From IMG/VR virus record IMGVR_UViG_3300011115_000060, positions 1 through 27,939 of that record: 27,939 bases of DNA, one strand, 5' to 3'. Positions within the stretch are counted from its first letter, which is position 1. Each line of letters opens with the position of its first letter. This document shows, one piece after another, positions 1-8,314 of this stretch. The translations under genes and the position numbers were made by a program. The notes under the pieces were generated by a model. The model was not told where the DNA came from and did no database searches. It saw only the letters and a program-made list of their open reading frames with translations. The DNA is from a virus.

Positions 1-1
1 G

Positions 2-2173
2 TCCAAATTCAATATCCTCTGGTCCAACATCCAGACACTTGTCCCAGCGGTGTACAGCCGTTTGCCAAAAGCCATAGCTAAACGCAGATTTGGTGACAAT
101 GACCAAATAGGCCGAGTAGCCAGCCAGATTATAGAACGCGCACTGGACTTTGAGATTGAGCATTACCCGGACTTCAGGGCATCGATGAAACACGCTGTCT
201 ATGACCGCTTCTTGGGTGGCCGTGGTGTAGTGTGGGTACGATACGAGCCGTATCTAAAGAATCAAGAATCACCGGCAGCAGGGCTACAGGTTACAGACGA
301 TACTCTAGGCTATGAACTCACGCCTACGACACCAGAGTTGCCTGAGAACATGGCAGCAGAGCAAGGCGAATTAGAAACACCCGCGCAAGAGATTCAAGAA
401 GAAATAGACTACGAATGTACGCCATGTGATTACGTCCATTGGAAGGATTTTGGGCATTCGATAGCGAGAACGTGGGAAGAAGTCACTTGCGTATGGCGAT
501 GGGTATACATGAGCAAAGACGCGCTGGTTGCCAGATTTGGCGAGAAAGCAGCCAAGAATATACCTTTAGATTCCGCACCGGAAAACCTGAGTGGTTATAA
601 AAACAATAGCTACAACGAAAAAGACAAGGCCAAGATATGTGAATTGTGGGACAAGGACAGCAATAAAGTCTATTGGCTTAGTCGCTCAAGCGCACAGATA
701 ATTGACGAACGTGACGACCCGTTAGAACTAGAAGGGTTCTATCCGTGTTCTATGCCATTGTACGCATCGATGACTAGCGACAGTCTTGTACCAATACCGG
801 ACTTTGTGTTGTATCAGGACCAAGCTAACGAACTAGACATATTAAGCGACAGAATTGACGGGCTGGTAAAGGCGTTAAGAGTACGCGGTGTGTATGACGC
901 AAGCCAGCCAGCGCTTCAAAGGCTACTAACCGAGGGCGATAATAATACGCTCATACCCGTCGATAAATGGCTGGCGTTTTCAGAAAAAGGTGGACTAAAA
1001 GGCAGTATCGACCTGCTACCTATCGACACGATGTCCGAGACCTTGATGCAGTGTTACCGCGCAAGAGACGAGATAAAAGGCCAGATATACGAAATTACAG
1101 GCATATCCGACATTATCCGTGGTGTATCAGCCGCCAGCGAGACAGCGACAGCGCAGCAGATAAAAGGCCAATATGCCGGACTACGTTTAGGGTGGATGCA
1201 GGACGAAGTGGCTATATTTGCCAGTGAGTTGATACGGTTAAAAGCACAGATTATGTGTACAAAGTATCAGGATAAAACCCTGTTGATGTACTCAGCCGCT
1301 GACCAGATGTCAGATGCGGATAAGCAGTTAATTCCACAGGCACTTGAGTTGCTAAAGAACGAACCGCTGAGAAACTTCCGTATCGAGGTAGATTCTGACA
1401 GCTTGATACAGTTAGATGAAAACCAGAACAAAGCGGACCGGATGGAGTTTATCAATACATTCTCAGGTTTCCTGAGTAACGTATTGCCTGTCGCTCAGAA
1501 CATCCCAGAAATTGCACCGATGGTTGTAGAGTTGCTGAAGTTTGGAATAGGCGCGTTTAAGAAGTCTGAAGGCATGGAAGGCACACTAAACACCATGATT
1601 GAACAGATTAAACAGCAGGAAAAAGATCCGCAGCAAGAACAGCCTGACCCTGAGATGATGAAAGCACAAGCAAGCCAGCAACTCGAACAGGCGAAGATGC
1701 AAGCCACTATGCAGAGCGAGCAGATGAAAATGCAAGCAGACGCGCAGGCGTTACAGATGAAAGCGCAGATTGATTCACAGATTAACCAGTCCAAATTACA
1801 GGCTGAATTCCAGATGGCACAGATGAAAGCTCAGATTGAAGACCAGAAAATGCAACACGAAATGGCAATGAAACAACAGGAACTGGCACAGAAAGAGCAG
1901 TTTGACAGATGGAAAGCCGAACTTGATGCAGCCACTAAGATAATGGTTGCCCAGATAGGCGCAAAAGCCACACTTGATGAAGCCGCCCAAGCAGCAGAAC
2001 AGGCAGCAATAAGCGAGATGCAGTCAGCCACCAGTCAGGATTCAGCATCATCACAAATGTTTGATATGCACGGACAGACGCTAAACGCACTGCGTGGAGT
2101 CATGGAAACCCTAGCCAAGCCGAAACAAATAATACGCGGTGAAGACGGCAGGGCAATAGCGGTGGTGCAGTGA
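2..2173 (+). CDS. Phage portal protein (5' end outside the window)
   Basis: This gene encodes the portal, the dodecameric ring at the capsid vertex through which DNA is packaged and ejected. A GTG at 50 could serve as a start, but the frame is open back to base 2 and upstream codons read KFNILWSNIQTLVPAV, which fits portal N-termini. The true start is therefore to the left, and 723 residues are present here. The middle (about 1090-1230) carries a stretch running from GISDIIRG to SETATAQQIKGQ, typical of podovirus portal proteins. The C-terminal third (about 1640-1960) is a Q/M/A/K-rich predicted coiled coil (MKAQ and QMKMQ runs), as expected for a portal barrel or tail-facing extension. The stop overlaps the GTG start of the next gene. 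The call rests on recognised family motifs and on position upstream of scaffold and capsid genes. Confidence 0.88.
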   Translation, partial: SKFNILWSNIQTLVPAVYSRLPKAIAKRRFGDNDQIGRVASQIIERALDFEIEHYPDFRASMKHAVYDRFLGGRGVVWVRYEPYLKNQESPAAGLQVTDDTLGYELTPTTPELPENMAAEQGELETPAQEIQEEIDYECTPCDYVHWKDFGHSIARTWEEVTCVWRWVYMSKDALVARFGEKAAKNIPLDSAPENLSGYKNNSYNEKDKAKICELWDKDSNKVYWLSRSSAQIIDERDDPLELEGFYPCSMPLYASMTSDSLVPIPDFVLYQDQANELDILSDRIDGLVKALRVRGVYDASQPALQRLLTEGDNNTLIPVDKWLAFSEKGGLKGSIDLLPIDTMSETLMQCYRARDEIKGQIYEITGISDIIRGVSAASETATAQQIKGQYAGLRLGWMQDEVAIFASELIRLKAQIMCTKYQDKTLLMYSAADQMSDADKQLIPQALELLKNEPLRNFRIEVDSDSLIQLDENQNKADRMEFINTFSGFLSNVLPVAQNIPEIAPMVVELLKFGIGAFKKSEGMEGTLNTMIEQIKQQEKDPQQEQPDPEMMKAQASQQLEQAKMQATMQSEQMKMQADAQALQMKAQIDSQINQSKLQAEFQMAQMKAQIEDQKMQHEMAMKQQELAQKEQFDRWKAELDAATKIMVAQIGAKATLDEAAQAAEQAAISEMQSATSQDSASSQMFDMHGQTLNALRGVMETLAKPKQIIRGEDGRAIAVVQ

Positions 2174-2355
2174 TAAATACCATCCGAGGCGAGATGGACG
2201 AGAAGCTGTTGACTAAGCGCACTGGTAATATTGACAACGATAACGAAAATACATCATGGGTGGAATATTGGCTTAATGAAGAATTAATGCACCGTTCTGT
2301 CCATGTGTCACTAAAACAACCAATTATAAGCAAAACTGATATAGGTAAATTCTGA
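2170..2355 (+). CDS. Small conserved phage protein of the head region
   Basis: A 61-residue protein starting at a GTG that overlaps the portal stop (GTGA), so it is probably translated by coupling. An in-frame ATG at 2194 with GAGG four bases upstream is an alternative start. I prefer the GTG because the RGEMDE stretch just before that ATG looks like the beginning of a conserved N-terminus. The core NIDNDNENTSWVEYW and the following HRSVHVSLK are the recognisable parts of a small protein I associate with phage head gene clusters. It has no signal peptide or membrane segment, and its function is unknown. Confidence 0.72.
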   Translation: MINTIRGEMDEKLLTKRTGNIDNDNENTSWVEYWLNEELMHRSVHVSLKQPIISKTDIGKF

Positions 2356-2810
2356 TGGCCAACACGCAAGCAATGTGTACCAGTTTCAAGACTGAAATTT
2401 TAGACGGCATACACGCACTCGGAACAACGGTTATCAGGGCTGGAACAGGTGCTGATACACTTAAAGCTGCTTTGTACCTTGCTAGTGCTACTGTAAACGC
2501 TGCCACAACCGCGTACAGCGCAACGGGAGAGGTTACAGGCTCAGGATACAGCGCAGGCGGGATAACGGCTACAAACGGCTACCAACCGTCTAATTCAGGC
2601 ACTACGGCATACTGGACACCATCGGCTAGCTTTGCTTATACAAGCGTTACTTTATCAACCGCGTTTGATGCGGTCCTAATATATAACTCTACTCAAAGTA
2701 ACAAGGCTATCAGCGTACACACATTCGGTTCACAGACAGTAACGGCTGGGACATTTGTACTATCTATGCCAACCAATGACGCGAGTACCGGTTTACTACG
2801 GATTGCATAA
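2355..2810 (+). CDS. Conserved phage structural-region protein
   Basis: A 151-residue protein whose ATG overlaps the preceding stop (TGATG). The N-terminus MANTQAMCTSFK followed by LKAALYLASATVNAATTAYS, then a G/T/S-rich beta-type region, matches a protein type often seen in phage head or neck clusters. The composition (small residues, Thr/Ser/Ala-rich, no charged clusters) is typical of a beta-sheet virion component. It is probably a minor head or decoration protein. I cannot assign a specific role from sequence alone. Confidence 0.7.
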   Translation: MANTQAMCTSFKTEILDGIHALGTTVIRAGTGADTLKAALYLASATVNAATTAYSATGEVTGSGYSAGGITATNGYQPSNSGTTAYWTPSASFAYTSVTLSTAFDAVLIYNSTQSNKAISVHTFGSQTVTAGTFVLSMPTNDASTGLLRIA

Positions 2811-3518
2811 ATGATAGGCGCATGGGATACCGGAACTTGGGATTCTGCGCTATGGGACACATTACCCGTTACGGGCAACCTTGCCACAGGTTCGCCTGGC
2901 AGTGTAAGCACAACCAAAACAGTTGCCCTATCAGGTAACTCGGCCACCGGCAGTGTCGGTGACGTATCTGTAAGCATATCTATAGCACTGTCAGGAAACC
3001 AAGCCAGCACTAGCGTTGGTGACATTTCTGAAAATATAACCGTTTTATTATCAGGAAATGAAGCAACCGGCAATACAGGCAGTGTTGAGGTAAACAGTAA
3101 CTTAACTTTATCAGGAGTATCTGCCACTGGAGAAGTTGGTAACGTAGCTTCTCCAACTACTGTAGAAATTACCGGAGTGTCAGTAACTGGCGAAGTCGGG
3201 ACACTGACCGCAAGCATTATACCAATTATAATTATTGATGACACGCACGACGGTGGAAAAAAGAAACGTAAGAAGTACAAACAGGATGAATTAAAAAGAC
3301 GTAAACAAATTATTGACGCTTACGAAATACTTGTTGAAGGTAGGCCAGAGCAAATTCAACAGATAGTTAAACCGTATACAAATATTATTGTAAATAATAA
3401 TTACAAGGTTAAAATGATAGTTGATTTTGACAAGATGATGCAAGACCTGAACACAGTTGAAAAAGTCTTGGACGCATACATTGAACTTGACGATGAGGAA
3501 ATATTGGCACTGTTATGA
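2811..3518 (+). CDS. Repeat-containing structural protein with charged helical tail
   Basis: A 235-residue protein starting directly after the previous stop. It has three parts. Residues 1-17 form a Trp-rich stretch, AWDTGTWDSALWDT. Residues 18-136 hold six tandem units of about 20 residues built on LSGNxATGxVGxV, which look like short beta-solenoid or Ig-like strands. From about residue 140 come an isoleucine run, a basic cluster (GGKKKRKKYK) and a charged helical tail ending in acidic residues. This layout suggests a filamentous or surface-exposed beta section joined to a particle-binding helix. Its place between portal and scaffold suggests a virion accessory protein. The repeat motif is seen directly; the structural role is inferred. 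Confidence 0.65.
   Translation: MIGAWDTGTWDSALWDTLPVTGNLATGSPGSVSTTKTVALSGNSATGSVGDVSVSISIALSGNQASTSVGDISENITVLLSGNEATGNTGSVEVNSNLTLSGVSATGEVGNVASPTTVEITGVSVTGEVGTLTASIIPIIIIDDTHDGGKKKRKKYKQDELKRRKQIIDAYEILVEGRPEQIQQIVKPYTNIIVNNNYKVKMIVDFDKMMQDLNTVEKVLDAYIELDDEEILALL
2862..3217 (+). repeat. Six tandem ~60-nt coding repeats (LSGNxATGxVG units)
   Basis: Six consecutive units of about 20 codons (the first is 22) begin LPVTGN, LSGNSATG, LSGNQAST, LSGNEATG, LSGVSATG and ITGVSVTG. Protein-level conservation is clear, while the DNA has diverged, so these are old repeats kept by selection on the protein. Confidence 0.85.
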
Positions 3519-3844
3519 AGAAAACCTATCGAGCAGTTGGTAATAACTGGGTGGAGACAACTAAACAGGTAAACGATAGCGCGCCGATGATTATGGGCGA
3601 TATTCAACCGTACAAGTCGATGATTGATGGCTCGATGATAACCAGCCGGTCACACCACAGAAACCATTTGAAAGACCATAACTGCATCGAAGTTGGTAAT
3701 GAGAAAATGGAAAGCAAGCCAGCACCAGTTAAAAGTAAGACGCGGGAAATACTACACGCGCAGCTTGCCAACATGACCAACAATCAAGCCGACAAGATTA
3801 TGCACAACATCCGAGAGTATGCCCGTTTCAACCGATCCGAATGA
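3515..3844 (+). CDS. Conserved hypothetical phage head-region protein
   Basis: A 109-residue basic protein whose ATG overlaps the previous stop (ATGA). The segment MIMGDIQPYKSMIDGS followed by ITSRSHHRNHLKDH and IEVGNE is a pattern I recognise from small proteins encoded just upstream of scaffold or capsid genes in many podoviruses. The SRSxHRxHL stretch is rich in His and Arg and could bind nucleic acid or metal, but no complete zinc-finger motif is present. The C-terminus is helical. Its end overlaps the upstream part of the scaffold frame. Function unknown. Confidence 0.72.
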   Translation: MKKTYRAVGNNWVETTKQVNDSAPMIMGDIQPYKSMIDGSMITSRSHHRNHLKDHNCIEVGNEKMESKPAPVKSKTREILHAQLANMTNNQADKIMHNIREYARFNRSE

Positions 3845-3851
3845 GGAAACT

Positions 3852-4784
3852 ATGTCAGACCTGAATGAAATTGTACCAGTAGAAAATGCCGACGCACGAA
3901 AGGACTTACTTTCTGAGCAATTTGATGAAGTTGCAGAAACTACGGTAGATGACACGCCTGAGCCGGTTGAAGTTGAGGCAGTTGAAGAAGAAACGGACGA
4001 AGTAGAAGCAAGAACGATTGAACCGCCCAGAAGCTGGAAACTTGAATACAAAGAAGTCTGGGACAAGATAGACCCGAAAGTACAGGGCTATATAGACCAG
4101 CGTGAAAGCGAGATGTCACGCGGGTATGAACAGCTTAAACCTAGAATAGAACTTGCCAATAAGGTTGAGGAAGTAGTCCAACCCTATGTTAAAACTATGC
4201 GTGAACTTAATATTGACACACCGACAGCTATCAAGGGATTGCTCGAAGCAGACGACCTGTTAAGAAACGGCAGCAAAGAGGAAAAGGAATATTATTTCGC
4301 TAGACTGGCTGAGAATTATGGCATAAATTTAAATAGTGTTGGTCAGCAGGCACAACCTGTAGACCAGAATATGTACAGTCTCAAGAATGAAGTTAACTCG
4401 GTAAGGCATGAGATTAACTCATTCAAAGAGCAACAAAAGCAAGAACGTGAGCAGATTGAAGAACAGAGATTAATAAGCGAAATAGACCAGTTTCGCGGCA
4501 CTAAAAAAGACTTTGATATATTCCGTGAGGACATGGCTTGGATGCTTCAAAACAACCAAGCAGCAGACTTAAATGAGGCGTATGACAAAGCAAAAGGCAA
4601 ATATGATAGCTACTTTTCTAGCCGACAAGCACAGGAAAGAGCCAGTATTGATAAGGCAGCTAAAACTGCTAGAAGCTCAGCGGTAAGCGTAAAGACATCC
4701 ACACCCGGAGTTGTCGCTTCCAAAGGCAAAGACAGACGGTCTTTGATTGCGGAACAATTAGACGCAGTTAATGACCGATTCTAA
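3852..4784 (+). CDS. Capsid scaffolding protein
   Basis: A 310-residue, strongly acidic, helix-rich protein placed directly before the major capsid gene, where tailed phages encode the scaffold that guides procapsid assembly. The frame is open from 3819 (ATG), but the ATG at 3852 has GAGG (3843-3846) at five bases, so MSDLNEIV is the likely N-terminus. The first 60 residues are nearly all Glu/Asp/Val/Ala. The middle contains EPPRSWKLEYKEVWDKIDPKVQGYI, seen here as EPPRSWKLEYKEVW and then DPKVQGYI, a common scaffold feature. Residues about 170-220 form a coiled coil rich in Gln and Glu. The C-terminus is basic (KGKDRRSLIAEQL), as expected for the capsid-binding helix of a scaffold. Confidence 0.82.
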   Translation: MSDLNEIVPVENADARKDLLSEQFDEVAETTVDDTPEPVEVEAVEEETDEVEARTIEPPRSWKLEYKEVWDKIDPKVQGYIDQRESEMSRGYEQLKPRIELANKVEEVVQPYVKTMRELNIDTPTAIKGLLEADDLLRNGSKEEKEYYFARLAENYGINLNSVGQQAQPVDQNMYSLKNEVNSVRHEINSFKEQQKQEREQIEEQRLISEIDQFRGTKKDFDIFREDMAWMLQNNQAADLNEAYDKAKGKYDSYFSSRQAQERASIDKAAKTARSSAVSVKTSTPGVVASKGKDRRSLIAEQLDAVNDRF

Positions 4785-4807
4785 TTAACAATTTATGAGG
4801 TGATATT

Positions 4808-6030
4808 ATGGCATTTGCAAATAGCAGCATAAGTGACATTATCGCTACTAACATCCAGTCACGCACTGGCGAGTTGGCAGATAATGTAACTAACAACAAC
4901 GCATTGCTAAGACGCTTGAAAGAGCGCGGTAATGTAAAAACAGTTTCTGGTGGTAACGTAATCCTTCAGGAAATTATGTATAACGATTCCTTAATTGCTG
5001 GGGTCACTTTGCATTGAAATGCAGATGTGAGAATTTTCTCTAATTGACTTGGAACTCCAGAAGTGGACAACAGGGCGCAAGCGCAAGCAGCGTGAACGAC
5101 TAAACGAGAAAACATCCGAAAGGATGATGTGATAGTCTGAACTTGGATATAACCAAAGAAGTCCAAGAGTGTGGCAGAAATGACCGCACCTAGTCTGAAA
5201 GCTAGTAACAAAATGCAACCAATAACACCAACAGTTATAGTGGATACGAGGTGCTGAATACCAGCCAGAACAGCCCTATCTCGGCTGCTCAGTTTGGTAT
5301 TACGCAGTATGCGTCAGCTATCAGTATCAGTGGTCTGGAGATGATTCAGAATAGCGGTAAGGAAGCAATAATTGACCTGTTAGATGGTCGTATGTCAGTA
5401 GCAGAAGCGCAGCTAGCCAACCGTATATCAGGTGATATATATTTGGATGGAACTGGCAACAGCGGTAAGAACCTGACTGGTCTGGGTGCTGCTGTACCTG
5501 ATGCACCAACTACTGGAACTTACGGTGGCATTAATCGTGCAACTTATAGTTTCTGGCGTTCAGTTGCTTACAGTGGCACGACTGATGGTGGCTCGGCTGT
5601 TACAGCTTCTAACATCCAGGGTTATATGGATGCGCTGGCTGTGCAGTTGATACGCGGAACGGACAAGCCTGACCTTATTGTTTGTGATAATAACTATTAC
5701 AAGCTGTATCTTCAGTCCTTACAGTCCATTCAGCGCATTACCGATAGCAACTCGTCTGCTGGTGCTGGCTTTGCATCACTGAAGTATTACGGTGCTGGCA
5801 TGGCTTCTGATGTAATTTTGGATGGCGGTGTAGGCTCAAGTGCCACTGCTAACCATATGTGGTTCTTGAACACGAAATACATCTTCTTCAGGCCAATAGC
5901 ATCTAGGAATTTTGTTCCTATCGGTGGAGAAAGACAGGCAGTGAACCAAGACGCTATCGTAAAGCTGATCGGTTGGGCTGGTAATATGACAAGCTCAGGA
6001 CCGCAGTTTTGCGGCGTTCTGATAGCTTAA
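4808..6030 (+). CDS. Major capsid protein, split by a group I intron: join(4808..4988, 5216..6030)
   Basis: This encodes the major head protein. Read without splicing, translation from ATG 4808 (SD GAGGTG at 4797-4802) stops at TGA 5015-5017 after 69 residues, and the rest of the protein lies in another frame up to 6030. Removing 4989-5215 joins the two parts exactly in frame: 181 + 815 nt = 996 nt, or 331 residues plus stop. The junction reads LQEIMYND, then a Ser codon split across the splice site, then TNNTNSYSGYEVLN. The spacing between the IMY and SGYE motifs then matches capsid proteins of this type. Exon 2 holds SGLEMIQNSGKEAIIDLLDG, IYLDGTGNSGKNLTGL and PDLIVCDNNYYK, which are HK97-fold capsid hallmarks. 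Unspliced mRNA would give only a useless 69-residue fragment, so virion production should depend on splicing. Confidence 0.93.
4989..5215 (+). ncRNA. Group I self-splicing intron inside the capsid gene, no homing endonuclease
   Basis: A 227-nt intron. Core elements found by eye, in the canonical order: P1, GATTCC (4985-4990) with GGGGTC (5000-5005), placing the required U.G pair at T4988.G5002; P2, TTTGCA (5008-5013) with TGCAGA (5020-5025); P3, TTTTCTC (5034-5040) with GAGAAAA (5106-5112); P7, GACTA (5098-5102) with TAGTC (5133-5137); P8, CATCC (5113-5117) with GGATG (5122-5126) closed by a GAAA tetraloop; a P9-type stem, CTTGGA (5142-5147) with TCCAAG (5162-5167); and a further CTAG/CTAG hairpin near 5190-5205. 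The R-like segment GTGAACGACTAAACGAG (5092-5108) and S-like GATAGTC (5131-5137) match group I consensus elements. The intron ends in G5215 (omega G). P4-P6 (5041-5097) is present but I could not settle its pairing. The subgroup is not assigned. Confidence 0.92.
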
Positions 6031-6045
6031 CGGGAGATATATAAC

Positions 6046-6597
6046 ATGGCATATACATTTGCAGAAGCACAGACAGGATTGTTGCAGATTGCTAATATCG
6101 ACACTGGCGTAACATCTGCCAGTGGTGTTAGCACCGGTAGCACTTCTGTTATACCAACACCACCTAACGTCCTCGGCAAAATCTGCCGTGCAGATGACCC
6201 AACCTACGGCGAGGGTGAATTCATCCTGCTGCTGGGCCTGGCTGGGACTGAAGTGGGTTCAGTAGTTAAATACAACGCTACCACCTATCAGACTGCATTA
6301 GTGACTAACACTGCAGTACAGGACGTTCCTGTGGCTGTGGCGATGTCTGCTAATCTGGCCGGTACTTTTGGTTGGTATCAGATTGCCGGTAATGCAGTTA
6401 TCAAGAAAACGGCAGTGGCTGTAACACCGCAGGTGACTCTGTTCCTGTCGGCTACTTCTGGGCGCGTAAAGGTACTGGCTTCGGCTGGTTTGCAGATTGT
6501 AGCAGCACGGTCGGCTAATTTGGCCACCATTGCAGCAACAGTCTCCACTGTAACTGTGACAATTAACCGTCCGCATTTGCAGAGCCAGATTACCTAG
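6046..6597 (+). CDS. Head decoration-like structural protein
   Basis: A 183-residue protein following the capsid gene after an SD GGGAG (6032-6036). The sequence is rich in Ala, Thr, Val and Gly with GEGEFILLLGLAGTEVGSVV, VAVAMSANLAGTFGWYQIAG and a beta-rich C-terminus, a pattern common to proteins encoded immediately after the major capsid gene in podoviruses. The likely role is capsid decoration or head stabilisation, inferred from composition and position. The stop overlaps the next start. A minor capsid or fibre protein remains possible. Confidence 0.7.
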   Translation: MAYTFAEAQTGLLQIANIDTGVTSASGVSTGSTSVIPTPPNVLGKICRADDPTYGEGEFILLLGLAGTEVGSVVKYNATTYQTALVTNTAVQDVPVAVAMSANLAGTFGWYQIAGNAVIKKTAVAVTPQVTLFLSATSGRVKVLASAGLQIVAARSANLATIAATVSTVTVTINRPHLQSQIT

Positions 6598-7388
6598 TGA
6601 TTGAAGCTGTTTTAGATGTGATAGGAAACACGTTGGCGGGAGATATGCTCGCCAACGTGGTTCTTTCTTCTAAGTTAGATTTACCGTGGTTTGATTTCAA
6701 CGATGAGCCAAAAGAAGACAGTATCTGTATAGTTGGTGGCGCACCGTCACTGATTGATATGTTTCCACAGCTACAAGCTAGGTATAAAAATGGCTCAAAA
6801 GTCTGGGCAGTAAATGGCTCATTCGACTGGTTGACAGAAAGAAACATCATTCCACACGCTCATGTCATGCTGGATGCTCGACCTGAAAACATCCGTTTTG
6901 TAAATAACCCAGATAAAGATACGGATTACTATATAGCCAGCCAGTGTGACCCGTCTATATTTGAAGCATTAAAGAATAGTAAAGTTACGCTTGTCCATGT
7001 CAACACGGAAGGCGTATACGAGTTATTAGAGGACGAGAAAGACCGTCCAACACACTTACTGAGTGGATTCACCACTGTGGGAATGATGGCAATGGTCTTG
7101 GCCAAGCTGTCAGGATATAAGCACATTTACCTATTCGGCATGGATTCAAGTTATAAGGACGGTGAACATCACGTTTACTCTGTGACGAATAATGATAATG
7201 TGATTAAAGCAAGAATACACGAACAGGAATTTGATGCTGCACCGTGGATGTGCCAACAGGCGCGAGACTTTCAAAATTTAGCGCGTGAATTCGCACAAGA
7301 TGATGTCATAATAGAAGTATGTGGTAGTGGTACACTTTTGTACGCGATGGCGCAAGCCATGACTAAACCAATAACAACGAGGATTTAA
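6597..7388 (+). CDS. DUF115 / MptE-like Rossmann-fold protein
   Basis: A 263-residue protein with SICIVGGAPSLIDM (GGAPSL near residue 46) and HIYLFGMDSSY (FGMDSS near residue 180), the nucleotide-binding and second conserved motifs of the DUF115 family. That family includes archaeal MptE (6-hydroxymethylpterin diphosphokinase) and Maf-type glycosyltransferase-like proteins of flagellar glycosylation. Phage members are usually uncharacterised and lie in structural modules, as here. The start used is a GTG overlapping the previous stop; an ATG at 6646 is an alternative. A role in modifying a virion component or a nucleotide-linked metabolite is inference only. Confidence 0.75.
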   Translation: MIEAVLDVIGNTLAGDMLANVVLSSKLDLPWFDFNDEPKEDSICIVGGAPSLIDMFPQLQARYKNGSKVWAVNGSFDWLTERNIIPHAHVMLDARPENIRFVNNPDKDTDYYIASQCDPSIFEALKNSKVTLVHVNTEGVYELLEDEKDRPTHLLSGFTTVGMMAMVLAKLSGYKHIYLFGMDSSYKDGEHHVYSVTNNDNVIKARIHEQEFDAAPWMCQQARDFQNLAREFAQDDVIIEVCGSGTLLYAMAQAMTKPITTRI

Positions 7389-7390
7389 TA

Positions 7391-7753
7391 ATGGCAATAC
7401 CATCACGAGTACTATCAGCAGGAAATTCACCACTGTCATCAACGGTTATATGCGGTGATGGCGCAACTGGTCTGGTTGCAGTTGGCACGACAGCCGCAGA
7501 CGCATTACAGCTATCAGCGGTATTCAACTCGATTACGACCAGCTCGGCCAGTACGGGCGTGAAACTGCCACCAACAGAAGTCGGGATGGTGATCGGAATT
7601 CGTAACGATTCTGGCCAGACCATAGCGGTATATCCGTATTCGACTGCTAGCACGATTAACGCAGCAGCCACCAGTGTTAACTTGGCAGATGCCAAAACCA
7701 TGCTTTTATTTGCAACTTCCAGCACTAAACTTGCTAGCGTAACAACCGCCTAA
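7391..7753 (+). CDS. Small beta-rich structural-region protein
   Basis: A 120-residue protein rich in Ser, Thr, Ala and Val. The segments NSITTSSASTGVKLPP, VIGIRNDSGQTIAVYPYS and INAAATSVNLADAKTMLLFATSS resemble small phage structural proteins with an N-terminal strand region and a compact beta domain (pattern TGVxLP, then NxSGxxxxVYP). It sits between the DUF115 gene and a conserved tail-region gene. It is probably a minor virion component; the exact role is unknown. Confidence 0.6.
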   Translation: MAIPSRVLSAGNSPLSSTVICGDGATGLVAVGTTAADALQLSAVFNSITTSSASTGVKLPPTEVGMVIGIRNDSGQTIAVYPYSTASTINAAATSVNLADAKTMLLFATSSTKLASVTTA

Positions 7754-7765
7754 AGGGAAAAATAT

Positions 7766-8311
7766 ATGCTTGACTCAGATAATTACAATGCAGATGAAAA
7801 CCTAAACGTTGAGTTTTACTACAGTAAAGAGCCGCGTTACGAAGGGAAGCCGTTTGTAAGGATTATCATCCCGTCTGACAAGCATAACTGTCCTGAAAAG
7901 CTGGTGGATGAAGATATAAAAAGACGTTTTCCTCGGCAGTGGTTACATTTCCAGATGCAGCATGATAATAACCATGTCATCGGTACGCCACTGTCTGAGT
8001 GGAACGCAAAACACCCAGAAGAACTGACTGAGTATCAGATGCAGGAATTGTTTATTTTAAAATTCCAGACTATTGAGCAACTGGCTAATGCGACTGACGC
8101 CCAGATACAGCGTATCGGTATGAACGCCCAGGGTTTACGAAGCAATGCAAAAAGGTATTTAGTCTCTAAAAACCAGTCGCAGTCTGAACTGAAGGCAAAC
8201 TATGCAGCCAGCGAAGTAGACGAACTTAAGAAAATCATTGCTGATATGCAGATTGCTATGAGTGAAAAGTCTCGCAAAACTGGAAGACCCAAAAAACAAC
8301 CAGAGGAATAA
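7766..8311 (+). CDS. Conserved phage protein with helix-hairpin-helix-like region
   Basis: A 181-residue protein with a good SD (AAGGGAAA before ATG 7766). The N-terminal half contains EGKPFVRIIIPSDK and RRFPRQWLHFQ. Residues about 87-132 read LTEYQMQELFILKFQTIEQL, then ANATDAQIQRIGMNAQGLRS, a spacing resembling a helix-hairpin-helix or SAM-like fold. A short coiled coil and a basic tail (KSRKTGRPKKQPEE) follow. I recognise the overall pattern from conserved hypothetical proteins of podovirus structural modules. A scaffold, adaptor or DNA-contacting role in the particle is possible; none can be proven from sequence. Confidence 0.62.
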   Translation: MLDSDNYNADENLNVEFYYSKEPRYEGKPFVRIIIPSDKHNCPEKLVDEDIKRRFPRQWLHFQMQHDNNHVIGTPLSEWNAKHPEELTEYQMQELFILKFQTIEQLANATDAQIQRIGMNAQGLRSNAKRYLVSKNQSQSELKANYAASEVDELKKIIADMQIAMSEKSRKTGRPKKQPEE

Positions 8312-8314
8312 ACC

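Noticed and set aside
967-1227. Plus-strand 86-codon ORF inside the portal gene
   Set aside because: It lies wholly inside the portal in another frame with an Arg-rich unnatural composition and no SD.
1495-2031. Minus-strand ORFs opposite the portal C-terminus
   Set aside because: They mirror the Gln/Met-rich coding repeats of the portal and have Cys/Ser/Ile-rich low-complexity translations and no SD.
2693-3280. 195-codon minus-strand ORF
   Set aside because: It is the antisense of the LSGNxATG repeats, has only a Pro/Val/Thr repetitive translation, and the plus strand gene has coupled starts and stops on both sides.
4980-5220. Frameshift or sequencing error explaining the split capsid gene
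   Set aside because: The break spans over 200 bases of non-capsid sequence that folds as a group I intron core, and removal restores the frame precisely.
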